From Albula goreensis (taxonomy: Eukaryota > Chordata > Actinopteri > Albuliformes > Albulidae): a DNA stretch of 64,000 nt. Below, piece by piece: positions 41,601-51,414 of this stretch (positions are counted from its first letter, which is position 1; every line of letters begins with the position of its first letter). The DNA is taken from NCBI GenBank assembly GCA_022829145.1, contig CM040742.1, positions 9,111,538 to 9,175,537 on the forward strand, given 5' to 3'. A program made the position numbers and the translations under genes. The notes below the pieces were generated by a model. The model saw only the letters and a list, made by a program, of their open reading frames with translations, made no database searches and was not told the origin of the DNA.

Positions 41601-44600
41601 CACCTTCCCATCAGAATGTAATTGAATATGTAAGACTTTTCCATGCCCATATAATACTGCTATTGCCCAACTGGCATACAGGCGTGAATCCAGAATACAG
41701 GCCTTTCAGCTACAGCTCAATACTGTGTCAACAAGAGGGTGAAATGGGGAGACGGGGGGAGCGTGAGAAAGAGGGAGGGCTCCATTACTTGGAATGCAGC
41801 CGGACGCACTGTACAGAAATGATCATCAGCCTTGTGAGATATTCATTTCAGACATGCTTTCACCCCCAGGTTAAACTGGTGACTGGCCATGCACAGAATG
41901 CTGTGTCCAAACATACACCACAGGTGACCATGTTGGTCAAGGGGAGGGGGAGTGCACAGTCTGCTGGTTTTCACAATGAAATCAGACACTACAACGCTGC
42001 CCAACCAGGACTGGTCACCCCTCACATAAACACACCTTTGGGACCTGGCAGACTACCCAAAAATCATCTGATCTGTAGCTCAGGTTGTACAGTGAACTTG
42101 ATGAACAGCTAAACCATCATTAGCACTGTCATGTGGAGAGCCAACCCAATTTGACTTTGCATAAAAAGAAATTAAAGGTACACTGCAGTCAAATCAGTGT
42201 GTCTGTATCTTTAGATCTGCAATCTGTTTTCTGAATTTGACAAACCTCATGAATCTAAGAATTCCAGGTCTTTGATGAAGTTACAAGAAAGTTAATGAGC
42301 AATCCATAATGTAGGAGTTTGAAAATGCATTGTCTAAACCAAGTTTAGTTCAGTGCTGGGAAGCCATTGAGTGAGCTGGTTTTTGTTCAACCATAATTGC
42401 TACCTTGGCATCGTAAAACGTTGTTAATTGCTCTTAAGCAGACACTTAATACTTATTGAATGATTATTAGCACACTGGCAGAAGAACACATTATCAGAAA
42501 CCACTATGTATGCCATGAAAATATATGCATGGCAGTAATTCATATCCTAAGACATTTCATCTTGTAATCATTCAGACAAATTAATGCTGTGAAAGTCTTT
42601 AATGTGCTATAAAGCAAATGATGGCCTTATGAATAGGTTACAGTTTTTCAACTGATTCAATTAACAGGTGGATGTCTGCATGGTCCTAACTGCATAAAGT
42701 ATGGACATCTGGTTACAGTAACTAAACTATTCATGGAAAATAAAGAGATGAATTACAGAGCACATGGCAACAGACAACAGTGTTCCCTTAAAAACTGACC
42801 TCTGGTAAACAACTTAATTCACCAATACTACTATCCAATGTTGCAGTGCCATTCACACAGGCTATATAATGATCACAGGGACTTAAGTCTTGAAATGGAC
42901 CAACAGCCTGGAACTTTGGTTCAACCTTAAATATGAAAAGCACCCACAAAAGACCAGAGTTTTCTTACCAGGCTTAAATATCCTACAACCGGGCTATATC
43001 TAGCAATCACAAATGCAGCTCTCCAGTTCAATTAGAGCAAGCTCCATCAGGTGTTACCTGCATCTCAAATCAACCAATCAATATCCATCTATTAACACAC
43101 ATTTTTACACTTGAAATGCAATGTGGCTGAAAGTCGTCCACTCATGTAGTATTAAACATTTCAAAAGACAGTCTATTAGAACCAAGTCACACATACAGTA
43201 CATGATTTATGCAAATAAAATGTTACAATATGACCTGAAAGCCCAGGACAACTGGAGAGTAACCAGACGCACCTCTGAGCCAGCGACAAAGCAGTAGAGC
43301 AACGCTACTGGAAAAATGGCCAGAAAATACACAGCAAAACCAAATTACAAGGCGTACTTTACTCCCTGGAAAAGCCCAGCTAAGGTTGTAACACACCTTC
43401 ATGGACATTAATGTCATTGGAGTCATTCTATGCCAAACAACTATTAATGTTTTTAGATTATGCAAAACAACAAACTAACTAAATTGATAGTGGTCTTCAG
43501 CTGAAGTCCACAATTATCTTCAAACCAAGTGAGTGGGAAAAGCTGTCATCCATTACCTTTTCTGCATACTCTTCCTCAGCAATCTCAGTTGGTGGTTTCC
43601 CTGGATACCTGTATATGACAAAACATCGCCTGTGCCACCCAGCACATGCTATCACCACAGAGAACACACAGCAGCACACTCGCCAGCATAAACACTCTTC
43701 AACACACAACACCCCTGACATAAAAACGTTATCATCATGTCGAAGTCCTGAATTATCCACTGGCTCTCTCACAACAATAGGTGAATTAGTGCGCAGCACT
43801 TCTGAAGATAAACTATGATTCTAGGACAATGTCATATTCCTGAATACAATGTAAAGGTTTTCTTCATTTTTTTAAACTTCACATGAACACAATTTACTGC
43901 ATTATCATGCTACAGTCAGCTGTAATGCAGATTATGTGCAAAAGAAAAATTAGTATGATGTTTAAGTTTTTATATTGTTGTGAACATGACACACTTGTAT
44001 GACCACCTCTTGAACCCACTTGATGAGGCATAGTTGAAATCCATTATTCAATCACACCTTGAGAAAAAGATGCAATTAATGTCCCTTGAAAACACTTGCC
44101 TGTATAATAAAGACAAAGCTTTTATTTCCACTTGACCAGCTGTTTCCTGGGAAAAGATGACAGTTGTATTACATATTGAGCTACAGGCCTTAAATTCACT
44201 CGCAATCACCCTGTGTATCAGATTGGTAATTATCATACCTGCGGATCCTCCAAACGCTCCAAATACTTCTCGAAAGACCCTTCAACAAACTGGGAGAGAT
44301 GGTGAAAAGCCCCCATGACTTTCATGCACTCAGACTGGAATACACTAGCTCAGATGAAAGGTAAAAAAAAAATAAACACTTACCGGCTCAAAGTTGCATC
44401 TATTTGCTCTCATGAAGGTGACGCAGTCCTTCCGAATTTTGTGATGGTAATTTTGAGAGTAGTAAAGCTTGGTAAAGAGAAAAAACAGTAAAGAGAAAAA
44501 TAAACGTTGTTTGGGTGTTGCGTTACTAGTGTTGTTTTCCCCAACTGTGCAAAATTGTACCACATAATTACCTGCTCAGAAACTGCTCTGAACAGACAGG

Positions 44601-44691
44601 ACGCGTCTCGAGCCATCATTTTCCTGTATAGGCCGATGCTGGCTAGATAATCATCCATATTAAGGAAATATTTCTTCAAGGCTTTCTGCAT
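27881..44691 (-). CDS. alg13: ALG13-like OTU/Tudor/proline-rich protein, 24 coding exons
   Basis: Minus strand, exons in order: 44691-44572, 44467-44384, 44289-44239, 44146-44100, 43629-43557, 40707-40626, 39439-39277, 39095-39023, 38934-38829, 38319-38255, 37263-37163, 36873-36758, 35302-35062, 33474-33364, 32738-32591, 32325-32181, 32057-32022, 31251-31196, 30006-29935, 29726-29546, 29407-29309, 29218-29178, 28467-28287 and 28149-27881 (stop TAA). They sum to 2661 bp with phases compatible throughout: 886 residues. Matches to human ALG13 long isoform (from memory): OTU start, [20 protein letters not shown], a Tudor core, [39 protein letters not shown] and an HFVPPSM end. The N-terminal UDP-GlcNAc transferase domain of ALG13 is not found here. 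The start at 44691 is uncertain because its ATGCAG could also be a splice acceptor. Confidence 0.9.
29309..29726 (-). CDS. alg13: alg13 exons 20-21: Ser/Pro-rich region
   Basis: Exon 20 (29726-29546): [20 protein letters not shown], then Ser-rich and Pro-rich sequence ([20 protein letters not shown]). Exon 21 (29407-29309): [20 protein letters not shown] then [12 protein letters not shown], matching human PPPPYSCDPSGSDLPQ. The very long proline run of human ALG13 is replaced by shorter Ser/Pro clusters. Confidence 0.88.
29935..32325 (-). CDS. alg13: alg13 exons 16-19
   Basis: Exon 16 (32325-32181): [20 protein letters not shown] then ...[16 protein letters not shown], poorly conserved. Exon 17 (32057-32022): [12 protein letters not shown]. 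Exon 18 (31251-31196): [18 protein letters not shown]. Exon 19 (30006-29935): [20 protein letters not shown] then YSQQ. Exons 17-19 parallel the human [20 protein letters not shown] then ASTANL...VTSYNYPQK region. Exon 18's donor (CTG|GTACGC) is the first of about 21 tandem copies of the same exon-intron boundary. Confidence 0.85.
30297..31210. repeat. 43-bp minisatellite that repeats the exon 18 splice donor of alg13
   Basis: About 20 intronic units plus the exon-intron boundary itself. On the minus strand each unit carries GCTAACCTGGTACGC: the last bases of exon 18 (CTG) and its donor (GTACGC), with minor variants (GTATGC, GTACAT). On the + strand units read GCGTACCAGGTTAGCAGAGT then GCGTGTAGTGTGT. 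The exon copy ends at 31196. Confidence 0.95.
32591..33474 (-). CDS. alg13: alg13 exons 14-15
   Basis: Exon 14 (33474-33364): [20 protein letters not shown] then [16 protein letters not shown]. Exon 15 (32738-32591): [20 protein letters not shown] then ...[20 protein letters not shown]. Both match human ALG13 closely ([20 protein letters not shown] and TFYEVEEGDETAYPTLP). Donors are GTAACT and GTGAGT. Confidence 0.92.
33475..35061. other. alg13: alg13 intron 13
   Basis: About 1.6 kb with a (ATC)n run at 33571-33592 and a poly-A run at 33929-33948. No exon or transposon recognised. Confidence 0.6.
35062..35302 (-). CDS. alg13: alg13 exon 13: basic and Gly/Pro-rich segment
   Basis: Reads [20 protein letters not shown] then [18 protein letters not shown], followed by a Pro/Gly-rich run ending [10 protein letters not shown]. 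It matches human ALG13 around [20 protein letters not shown]. GC-rich. Donor is AAG|GTCAGT; the split Ser codon joins exon 14. Confidence 0.88.
35303..36757. other. alg13: alg13 intron 12
   Basis: About 1.45 kb, AT-rich, with no exon recognised on either strand. Confidence 0.6.
36758..38319 (-). CDS. alg13: alg13 exons 10-12: Tudor domain
   Basis: Exon 10 (38319-38255): [20 protein letters not shown] then Q. Exon 11 (37263-37163): [20 protein letters not shown] then [13 protein letters not shown]. Exon 12 (36873-36758): [20 protein letters not shown] then [18 protein letters not shown]. This is the Tudor-type barrel of ALG13, with aromatic residues in [11 protein letters not shown]. The intron between exons 10 and 11 holds a phase-0 60-bp cassette candidate at 37914-37973. 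Exon 12 ends at a weak donor, G|GTCTGT; the split Asp codon shared with exon 13 supports it. Confidence 0.9.
37914..37973 (-). CDS. Candidate in-frame cassette exon in alg13 Tudor region
   Basis: Sixty bases bounded by acceptor ctctttcag and donor GGG|GTCAGT. They read without a stop as [20 protein letters not shown]. The flanking exon 10 ends and exon 11 begins in phase 0, so inclusion would add 20 residues after KCQ inside the Tudor domain (between residues 288 and 289) without changing frame. I do not recall an equivalent in human ALG13. It could be chance: 20 open codons are not rare. Transcript evidence is lacking. Confidence 0.4.
38552..38645. repeat. (CA)n microsatellite, about 47 units
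   Basis: Uninterrupted CA dinucleotides in the alg13 intron between exons 9 and 10. Confidence 0.97.
38829..39439 (-). CDS. alg13: alg13 exons 7-9: OTU-Tudor linker
   Basis: Exon 7 (39439-39277) reads [20 protein letters not shown] then [15 protein letters not shown] and [14 protein letters not shown]. Exon 8 (39095-39023) reads [20 protein letters not shown]. Exon 9 (38934-38829) reads [20 protein letters not shown] then [15 protein letters not shown]. The last matches the conserved run before the Tudor domain of human ALG13. Exon 7 has the unusual donor AG|GTCAGG; the split Ser codon with exon 8 supports it. Confidence 0.9.
39614..40159. mobile_element. Internally deleted Tc1/mariner element, 546 bp
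   Basis: Terminal inverted repeats: left CAGTGGGGTCCGTAAGTCTG, right in reverse complement CAGTGGGGTCCAAAAGTCTG. TA lies on both sides (39612-39613, 40160-40161). On the minus strand near 39935-39770 a remnant of transposase C-terminus is readable ([15 protein letters not shown], then [16 protein letters not shown] with stops between). It sits in the alg13 intron between exons 6 and 7. Confidence 0.85.
40626..44691 (-). CDS. alg13: alg13 exons 1-6: OTU domain
   Basis: Encodes [20 protein letters not shown], then [71 protein letters not shown] and [16 protein letters not shown]. Counting from the ATG at 44691, Asp29, Cys32 and His135 occupy the OTU catalytic positions (RDASC and GHYD), so the cysteine-protease triad looks intact. 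That is known of OTU deubiquitinases as a family; activity here is inference. Exon 4 ends with a GC donor (CAG|GCAAGT at 44100/44099); the phase of exon 5 requires it. The intron between exons 5 and 6 is about 2.8 kb. Confidence 0.9.
40708..43556. other. alg13: alg13 intron 5
   Basis: Largest alg13 intron, about 2.85 kb. Apart from the repeat fragment at 42340-42430 no exon or element is recognised. ORFs here (up to 149 codons at 41663-42112, +) lie antisense to the gene and lack support. Confidence 0.6.
42340..42430. repeat. Fragment of an abundant fish dispersed repeat (class uncertain)
   Basis: GAGCTGGTTTTTGTTCAACC and the following TTAATTGCTCTTAA resemble a common fish repeat with CTGGTTTTCATTCCAACC. 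It is a short diverged piece within the largest alg13 intron. Confidence 0.3.
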
Positions 44692-45089
44692 TGTAAGAGA
44701 AAAAAAATTACGAATAAAAAACAATAAATAGACAAAGCTTCATAACTCTCCGCGTAGACGAAAAGGAACATGAAGGTCGAAAGTTTCCTTTCGAGTTGGC
44801 AGATGGACACAGGTGCTTCAAATGGGCGCTGATTAGGGAGTGAGCCCAGCCGCCTCTCAGCTAAACCGTTTCGTACTATTTAAATTCGGACATTGGCATT
44901 ACCGCGTTTCACCTCTGGAAATGTTAAGCGCTCGTCTGTATCACGGTAATGTACAATTTGTTTGAAACGTTTGTAATCAAATGCGAGTCCAATGCCAAAT
45001 ATGCTACTAGTCTCCTTAATTGGGGTTAACTTTCCAGACAAACAGGAAAAGCGCAAAATATTTTTGAACTGGATTAAAAATTGGTTAAC

Positions 45090-45260
45090 CTTGGCTGCAT
45101 GCCGGTATTGTACTGCGGGCATGTTAGTTTTTCGTTTAAATACAGGTTTTTGGTAGTCCATGACTCCCATCAAGGAGTCAGCTACAGCTGAGTACTGCAG
45201 AGTTTCAGAAAGGGCGCGTGGAATATCGCATCCACGTGACAACATAGTGGTCAGAGCCAT
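45090..45260 (-). CDS. Candidate upstream first coding exon of alg13
   Basis: Starts ATG at 45260 (MALTTMLSRGCDIPRALSET...) and stays open for 57 codons to AAG|GTTAAC at 45090, phase 0. A splice to an acceptor at ...ACAATGCAG|AAAGCC (exon 1 from 44688) would continue in frame as ...YRHAAK-KALKKYF. A CACGTG E-box lies within its first codons. I do not recognise the peptide, the donor is weak, and 57 open codons could be chance. Confidence 0.3.
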
Positions 45261-45370
45261 TTGAGAGCGTGCATTACTCTGTTTGAGACTGTTTCCATTG
45301 AGTTAAGGAAATGCAAAACTACACATCCTCCGGTAACGTTTGGTGAGGTCAGTGGCTGGTAAATGTATAC

Positions 45371-45437
45371 CTGGAAAGCATACTCTCGTCCAGCTGTAGC
45401 AATGAAGTCGCGAAAAGCGACATTGCACTGCAGATGT
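45371..45437 (-). CDS. Possible small exon upstream of alg13
   Basis: Minus strand: acceptor cttctagcag, then 23 open codons GHLQCNVAFRDFIATAGREY AFQ, then donor CAG|GTATAC, leaving phase 0. This phase also fits the alternative acceptor at 44688. No homology recognised; low confidence. Confidence 0.2.
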
Positions 45438-48340
45438 CCCTGCTAGAAGCGTAAAAACATTGAAATCTCTCTTTGAAACGTGGGTATATTCAGGAATTTA
45501 TGCAACTTAAAATTAAAAATGAAGCTTACCTCATAGGCTTTTGAACCACGGTTTACCTTGTGTTTATTTTTCTATAGGCCTACTGTAACAAGTTATATCG
45601 AAAACGTGCAGAACATGTACTTCTCTGCTTTAAAGCAAAGATCCCATTGGCCCAGATTGGTCAGCTGAATAAATCCGTTGCAAACCTCAGCATGAGTGAT
45701 CACCGTTATAAAACTAAACTTGAAGTGCCCATGTAATTAAGTTTTGATCTAGTTACAAATTCACAAACATGCCTTGTCATTATGAAGGAATACTGTTTGG
45801 GTAAATAATCGAACTTGATAGTCATGTAGTGCTCCGGAAGGTTTGCTATAAATTGCTTTTTGGTAAAGATTGCTGTTTGGGTGCTAAACACAAAGTTCAG
45901 GAAGATGACTTACTACCTATTAGAATACACTGCAAATTTTCATCTGTATTACTGCAGTGGTATCATGCAAACACTAAGCCAAAACGAATCATGCTTTTCA
46001 TTGCTAATACAAGTTAAAATAAACCTCTCCTTAATTTGCGCATGTAAGGGGGAAGCTATTTTGCAAGACATGATCAATTAAAAACAACTACAGGCTGCAT
46101 ACCTGCTCCAGTAGACTACAGTGAAATACTCTTTAATCGTTCGCAAATTTAGGTTCTAGCGCCGGTTTCAGCTTCATATCTGAATTTTGCGATGCTATAA
46201 CTACGGATTTGAAAACCCTGGCAAATATCTCCACTTGGACGCCAAATAAGAAGCACTTAAATATTTGTCGGACCACCCATCTAAAATCCAAATATACTAA
46301 AGTCATTTAATGTAAATATGGTTGGAGCTTAGGGCCAGCCCATCGGAAGCCATCATGCTAAGGAGGTGGATAATGGGGACAGTCAACTCAGCTGAAGCCA
46401 CTGACACCCCGTACCTGTTCATTCAAATATCTGGAATATGAGAGAACACCATTGTTGAGTTCATTACCAATGGACACTTGCCGGGAGTTGGGATGTTTTG
46501 CAGCATTGCAAAAGCAAAACATGTTTGAAGGCTAAAATGGACATTTTATTCAAATAGTAAGAATAACTATGAAACGTGTTTTGTCCTGAGAGCTGAATAT
46601 CTTTAGCAAGAGCACAATCTAGGACAGGGATGGGCACTTCCTTCAGGGGCACAGTGTCCTGAGGTTTTGGGTCTGCTTCAGTTCTTAAATTATAAACGTC
46701 TTCAATTGGCTAAGGATTATACACACCCTGTTTCCATGGCTTATATCAGCTGCTGGATGAAAAAATAAAAAACCGTTCAAGCCCTGCAGACAGTGTAGCC
46801 CTGCATGGGGTATCTAACAGAGCTGGATTAAGGAGTAAGTTTGTGAAACTTTGAACAAAGTGAAATCCAGTTCATGAAATCCTTAAAAATAGAATAATCC
46901 TCAAAAGTTGTAAAACATATTTATGGAACTGTCACTTTGTAAACCCAACCCACCAATTTTAGGCCTCATTCACAGCCGTGGAGAAGCAGTCAAATGAAGT
47001 CCTGTTTATGTAGCTGAAGTTCCATGCGGCAGAGGAAAGTCTCCCGGCATTAATTCCAGCGGATGGCTCTGATCTGTTTGAGTAAACGTCCTGTCCCTCA
47101 CCTGACAGTAATGGTGTCGATCCCCCGCCCGACAGTAAGCTGTGTCTGTCTGACACCTTGCCATAATCTTGAGATATAGTGTGTAGTTCTCATTAAACAC
47201 TTGTAAGGATACAATCACAGCAAACATTCTGACCATGGTTCTCCACCTTAGTCCTGTGGGACCTCTCTTTATTCTGGTTTTTGTTAGAATTGAGTTACAT
47301 CTATCTAGGGATGCAAGAATGAGGTTTCATGACTCATGATGGATGGAGCTACCATGAGAAGTCCAGTCCAGACTGGTCAAATGATTTGTTCATTGCCGTG
47401 AAAGACAATGGGCTTCATGAGGTGATGTAAGGTGGTTCTCTATAAGTGTGTGCAATAATTTATGAAAAATCCCCAATTCTGTGCTTAAGTGTTTCTAATT
47501 ATGCCATTTTTTTAAAAATTGTATGCTTGTGTTTGTTAATCTCAAGTAGCAAATGTGAATACCCCAAAAGTACCCTAACACATGAGATCAGTGTCTGCTG
47601 CAAACCACACATGTTATACAAGAAATAATGTCACCTAACAGGACTAAGAAAAATACATTTTTCCCAAGAAATGAGAGAGAGGTACTGCTGTCTCAATTCA
47701 ATCAAAGGAAAATAACATTTTCAAGAGTGTGAACAGTGGTGTAACCAGCCCAGAAATAAAACGCCTGGCAAGAAATCACTGATGCTATCAATATGGTTTC
47801 ATCAGAAATGGTTTGACCTATGTTAGAAGTACAAGACTGTCTTTGAGCATGTAGGTTTTAAGATGACCAAAGAAGCTATTGTCATTTAAAAATGTGGATA
47901 AGCAAATATGAATTTATCAAATGAAACTGTGTGATGCAGTATGAAATGTTACTTTTCAGTCCTGAAATTGCCATAACCTGAATATTGTACATCAAAGCAG
48001 CCAATAAAGAATGGATACAGTTAAATACTCTCTAGGAATGTTCATATAGATACACATACTGTATCTGATTCACTCTACAATGGCCACAGGGTAATGTGTC
48101 AGAGCATAAGTTAGTTCCAATACGAAATTAAGTTGATTATAGCTCTGCGTTCTATACAATAAAGCAAGTATATGTTATCTTTTAAATGCATGTGTTCAAC
48201 AACCTAAACTGTTAAGGATTAAAACCAGCATGGAAACATGACCACTAAAACTAACCATTTGGTAGATAATGAAGGATTCAAGGATACAGGGTAAGCCAGC
48301 CTAATCTGCTCTGTTGGTCTCATCACAACAGCACCCTCCC
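45438..48340. other. Intergenic, no gene recognised
   Basis: AT-rich; apart from the repeat fragment at 47218-47285 nothing is supported. Open frames are short and without splice context. Confidence 0.5.
47218..47285. repeat. Fragment of fish dispersed repeat (class uncertain)
   Basis: GGTTCTCCACCTTAGTCCTG followed by TTATTCTGGTTTTTGTTAGA, again resembling the 'CTGGTTTTxxTTxxAACC' repeat family. Confidence 0.35.
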
Positions 48341-48580
48341 TGACATGTTTGGGCGCCTGTGGCGGTATGAACCGACTGTACGCTGACCACATCTTCCTCC
48401 GACGTCACAGGCAGTGTGCAGTTAGTTTGCGGCCGCAGCATGAAAAGAAGCAAGAGCGTCGTCACGTGCAAGAGCGTCGCTCACTGCAGCGGGTGCTGCA
48501 GTGAGGCCAACCAGTTCAGTTGAACATTCGGGTTGGGGAAAAAAATGGGAGAAATTGGGGGAAAAAAAAATAAAATGTGT
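48340..48580 (+). mobile_element. Possible SINE-like retroposon copy
   Basis: A GC-rich body with two AAGAGCGTCG motifs (about 48450 and 48470) is followed by GAGAAATTGGGGG and an A-rich tail (AAAAAAAAATAAAATG) at 48530-48577. The tail style resembles fish SINEs of the same kind as the copy at 10145-10275. No A/B box is clear. Confidence 0.35.
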
Positions 48581-48779
48581 TCAATGACTTAAGGAGCACA
48601 TTGATTCACCCCAGTCTGTAATTTGATCAGATATAAAAACTTCCTCTTTTTTGTGAATTTGTTTGCAAAATCACATAAACACAATGTGGACATAGGAGCT
48701 TTTTCCTCATGACATGAATAGCTATAATGACAAATCTCTCTAATCATGAAAAGCATGAACAATTGAACAATTATGAACA

Positions 48780-48885
48780 ATTAACAGATTGTTAAGATTC
48801 TGGGGTTGCAGTTGTGGTTGGAATAAAAACCGGCATACACAGTGGGCCCCCAGGACCGACGTTGGGAACCACTGAGCTATATATG
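48780..48885 (-). repeat. Fragment of fish dispersed repeat (class uncertain)
   Basis: On the minus strand AGTGGTTCCCAACGTCGGTC, CTGGGGGCCCACTGTGTATG and GGTTTTTATTCCAACCACAA: the characteristic 5' end of an abundant teleost repeat. Confidence 0.5.
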
Positions 48886-49797
48886 TCTAAATAGGAAATT
48901 GAACACTATCATCTGTGTGTTCCTGGTGGTCAGGCTTAGCTAGGATGATGGGCTGACCATAGCTCTCTGGTAATGGAATGGGCATAAGAAGTTCTGCATA
49001 ATGTCATACGGTCATGTGACTTCACAGACATGCTGAAGTCTCTGTTCATCTGAGCCAGAACCTTGAAGCAGAACGGAATGGCTCTGCCTTGCCTTGAAGA
49101 AGCACTCAGTAATGGACTTACCTGCTCTTATGGAGTAGCCACTGGCCCTGCTAATGCAGTGAAAGGTGACAGTGATTCAGGGGCCCCTGTGCTGAGAGGG
49201 GCCCAGGAATAAGGCCGTGCCCCTGGCCCCAGAGAGACATGATGCTACGCTATGGTTTGTTGATGTTGATGTTGCTGTGGTGTGTCCATGATATTTCTCC
49301 AAGGCTGAATGTTCAAGAACTCTCTCATGATGAGAGTGGCACCAATGCATGTCCATATACACACAGATGGTGATGATGCAGGTGCCTGCAGAGAAATATC
49401 AGTGTGCTCCAGGCAGATGTGTGGTGGTTCCCAGGCTGGCTGTGAAAAGGTTATAGTGCACTGAGAGGCTTGCAGGAGCCATTTTAGTTCATATGACCTA
49501 ACTGTTAGATACACATGGGTCATTCCATCTGAGATCGGACTAAATTGAGTAGACTGCCAATTGCTGTAAACATGGCCATTTTTGACTTTTTGAATGAGCA
49601 AATCTAGTCTTTTTGAAATCATCTGGAAGAAATGTATTGATTTTTTTTTTGACTGTGTGACCCTCAGTTTTCTGAGAAAGGTTTTGGTTGGCTGAGTTTT
49701 TAGATTTTTGTGCCTCTTCAATTTGGAGTTCCATCTACACTCGATAGTGATTAGTCAGACGTTGTAACTGATCATTGTAATGATATTAAAAAATATA

Positions 49798-51412
49798 CAG
49801 TACAGACCAAAAGTTTGGACACACCTTCTCATTCAAAGAGTTTTCTTTATTTTCATGACTATGAAAATTGTAGATTCACACTGAAGGCATCAAAACTATG
49901 AATTAACGCATGTGGAATTATATACTTAACAAAAAGGTGTGAAACAACTGAAAATATGTCTTATATTCTAGGTTCTTCAAAGTATCCACCTTTTCCTTTG
50001 ATCACTGCTTCGCACACTCTTGGCATTCTCTTGATGAGCTTCAAGAGGTAGTCACCTGAAATGGTCTTCCAACAGTCTTGAAGGAGTTCCCAGAGATGCT
50101 TAGCACTTGTTGGCCCTTTTGCCTTCACTCTGCGGTCCAGCTCACCCCAAACCATCTCGATTGGGTTCAGGTCCGGTGACTGTGGAGGCCAGGTCATCTG
50201 GCGCAGCACCCCATCACTCTCCCTCTTGGTCAAATAGCCCTTACACAGCCTGGAGGTGTGTTTGGGGTCATTGTCCTGTTGAAAAATAAATGATGGTCCA
50301 ACTAAACGCAAACCGGATGGAATAGCATGCCGCTGCAAGATGCTGTGGTAGCCATGCTGGTTCAGTATGCCTTCAATTTTGAATAAATCCCCAACGGTGT
50401 CACCAGCAAAGCACCCCCACACCATCACACCTCCTCCTCCATGCTTCACGGTGGGAACCAGGCATGTAGAGTCCATCCCTTCACCTTTTCTGCATCGCAC
50501 AAAGACACGGTGGTTGGAACCAAAGATCTCAAATTTGGACTCAGACCAAAGCACAGATTTCCACTGGTCTAATGTCCATTCCTTGTGTTCTTTAGCCCAA
50601 ACAAGTCTCTTCTGCTTGTTGCCTGTCCTTAGCAGTGGTTTCCTAGCAGCTATTCTACCATGAAGGCCTGATTCACACAGTCTCCTCTTAACAGTTGTTC
50701 TAGAGATGTGTCTGCTGCTATAACTCTGTGTGGCATTGACCTGGTCTCTAATCTGAGCTGCTGTTAACCTGCGATTTCTGAGGCTGGTGACTCGGATGAA
50801 CTTATCCTCCGCAGCAGAGGTGACTCTTGGTCTTCCTTTCCTGGGGCGGTCCTCATGTGAGCCAGTTTCTTTGAAGTGCTTGATGGTTTTTGCGACTGCA
50901 CTTGGGGACACTTTCAAAGTTTTCCCAATTTTTCGGACTGACTGACCTTATCATGATGGCCACTCGTTTTTCTTTACTCAGCTGCTTTTTTTCTTGCCAT
51001 AATACAAATTCTAACAGTCTATTCAGTAGGACTATCAGCTGTGTATCCATCTGACTTCTGCACAACACAACTGATGGTCCCAACCCCATTTATAAGGCAA
51101 GAAATCTCACTTATTAAACCTGACAGGGCACACCTGTGAAGTGAAAACCATTTCAGGTGACTACCTCTTGAAGCTCATCAAGAGAATGCCAAGAGTGTGC
51201 GAAGCAGTGATCAAAGGAAAAGGTGGCTACTTTGAAGAACCTAGAATATAAGACATATTTTCAGTTGTTTCACATATTTTTTTGTTAAGTATATAATTTC
51301 ATCATGTGTTATTTTTTTGATGCCTTCAGTGTGAAAATCTACAATTTTCAAGTCAAAAAATAAAGAAAACTCTTTGAATGAGAAGGTGTGTCCAAACTTT
51401 TGGTCTGTACTG
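49798..51412 (-). mobile_element. Tc1-like DNA transposon, 1615 bp, DD38E spacing (Intruder-like)
   Basis: Flanked by TA (49796-49797 and 51413-51414). Outer terminal repeats are identical over about 60 bp (CAGTACAGACCAAAAGTTTG...). Inverted homology extends further, with small gaps, to arms of about 265 bp (49798-50065 and 51148-51412). The right arm therefore carries an inverted copy of the transposase 3' end. Spacing between the second Asp (QQDNDPKH) and the Glu (DLNPIE) is 38 residues, the DD38E arrangement reported for the Intruder family. The near-identical ends suggest a recent copy. Confidence 0.9.
49961..51000 (-). pseudogene. Tc1-like transposase, inactivated
   Basis: A 318-codon frame (50917-49961) encodes most of a Tc1 transposase: paired DNA-binding helices (SPSAVAKTIKHFKETG, SRTTVKRRLCESGLHG), GRPR hook and catalytic core ending GGYFEEPRI. 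The first catalytic Asp is missing: WKSVLWSESKFEIFG stands where the family has WSDESKF, an in-frame loss of one GAT codon. The original ATG is at 51000. Downstream of it one extra A in a run of seven and a duplicated AGTC (near 50938-50945) break the frame, so the ATG at 50917 is not the true start. Confidence 0.9.
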
Positions 51413-51414
51413 TA

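Noticed and set aside
41663-42112. Plus-strand ORF of 149 codons
   Set aside because: Lies antisense in an alg13 intron, has no homology or splice sites, and its composition matches non-coding DNA.
44069-44236. Read-through of alg13 exon 4 to the next stop as a terminal exon
   Set aside because: A strong GC donor with matching phase to exon 5 explains the sequence better, and the OTU homology continues in exon 5.
51145-51256. Plus-strand fragment encoding LLKLIKRMPRVCEAVIKGKG
   Set aside because: Not a separate gene or second transposon; it is the inverted right arm of the Tc1-like element carrying a copy of the transposase 3' end.
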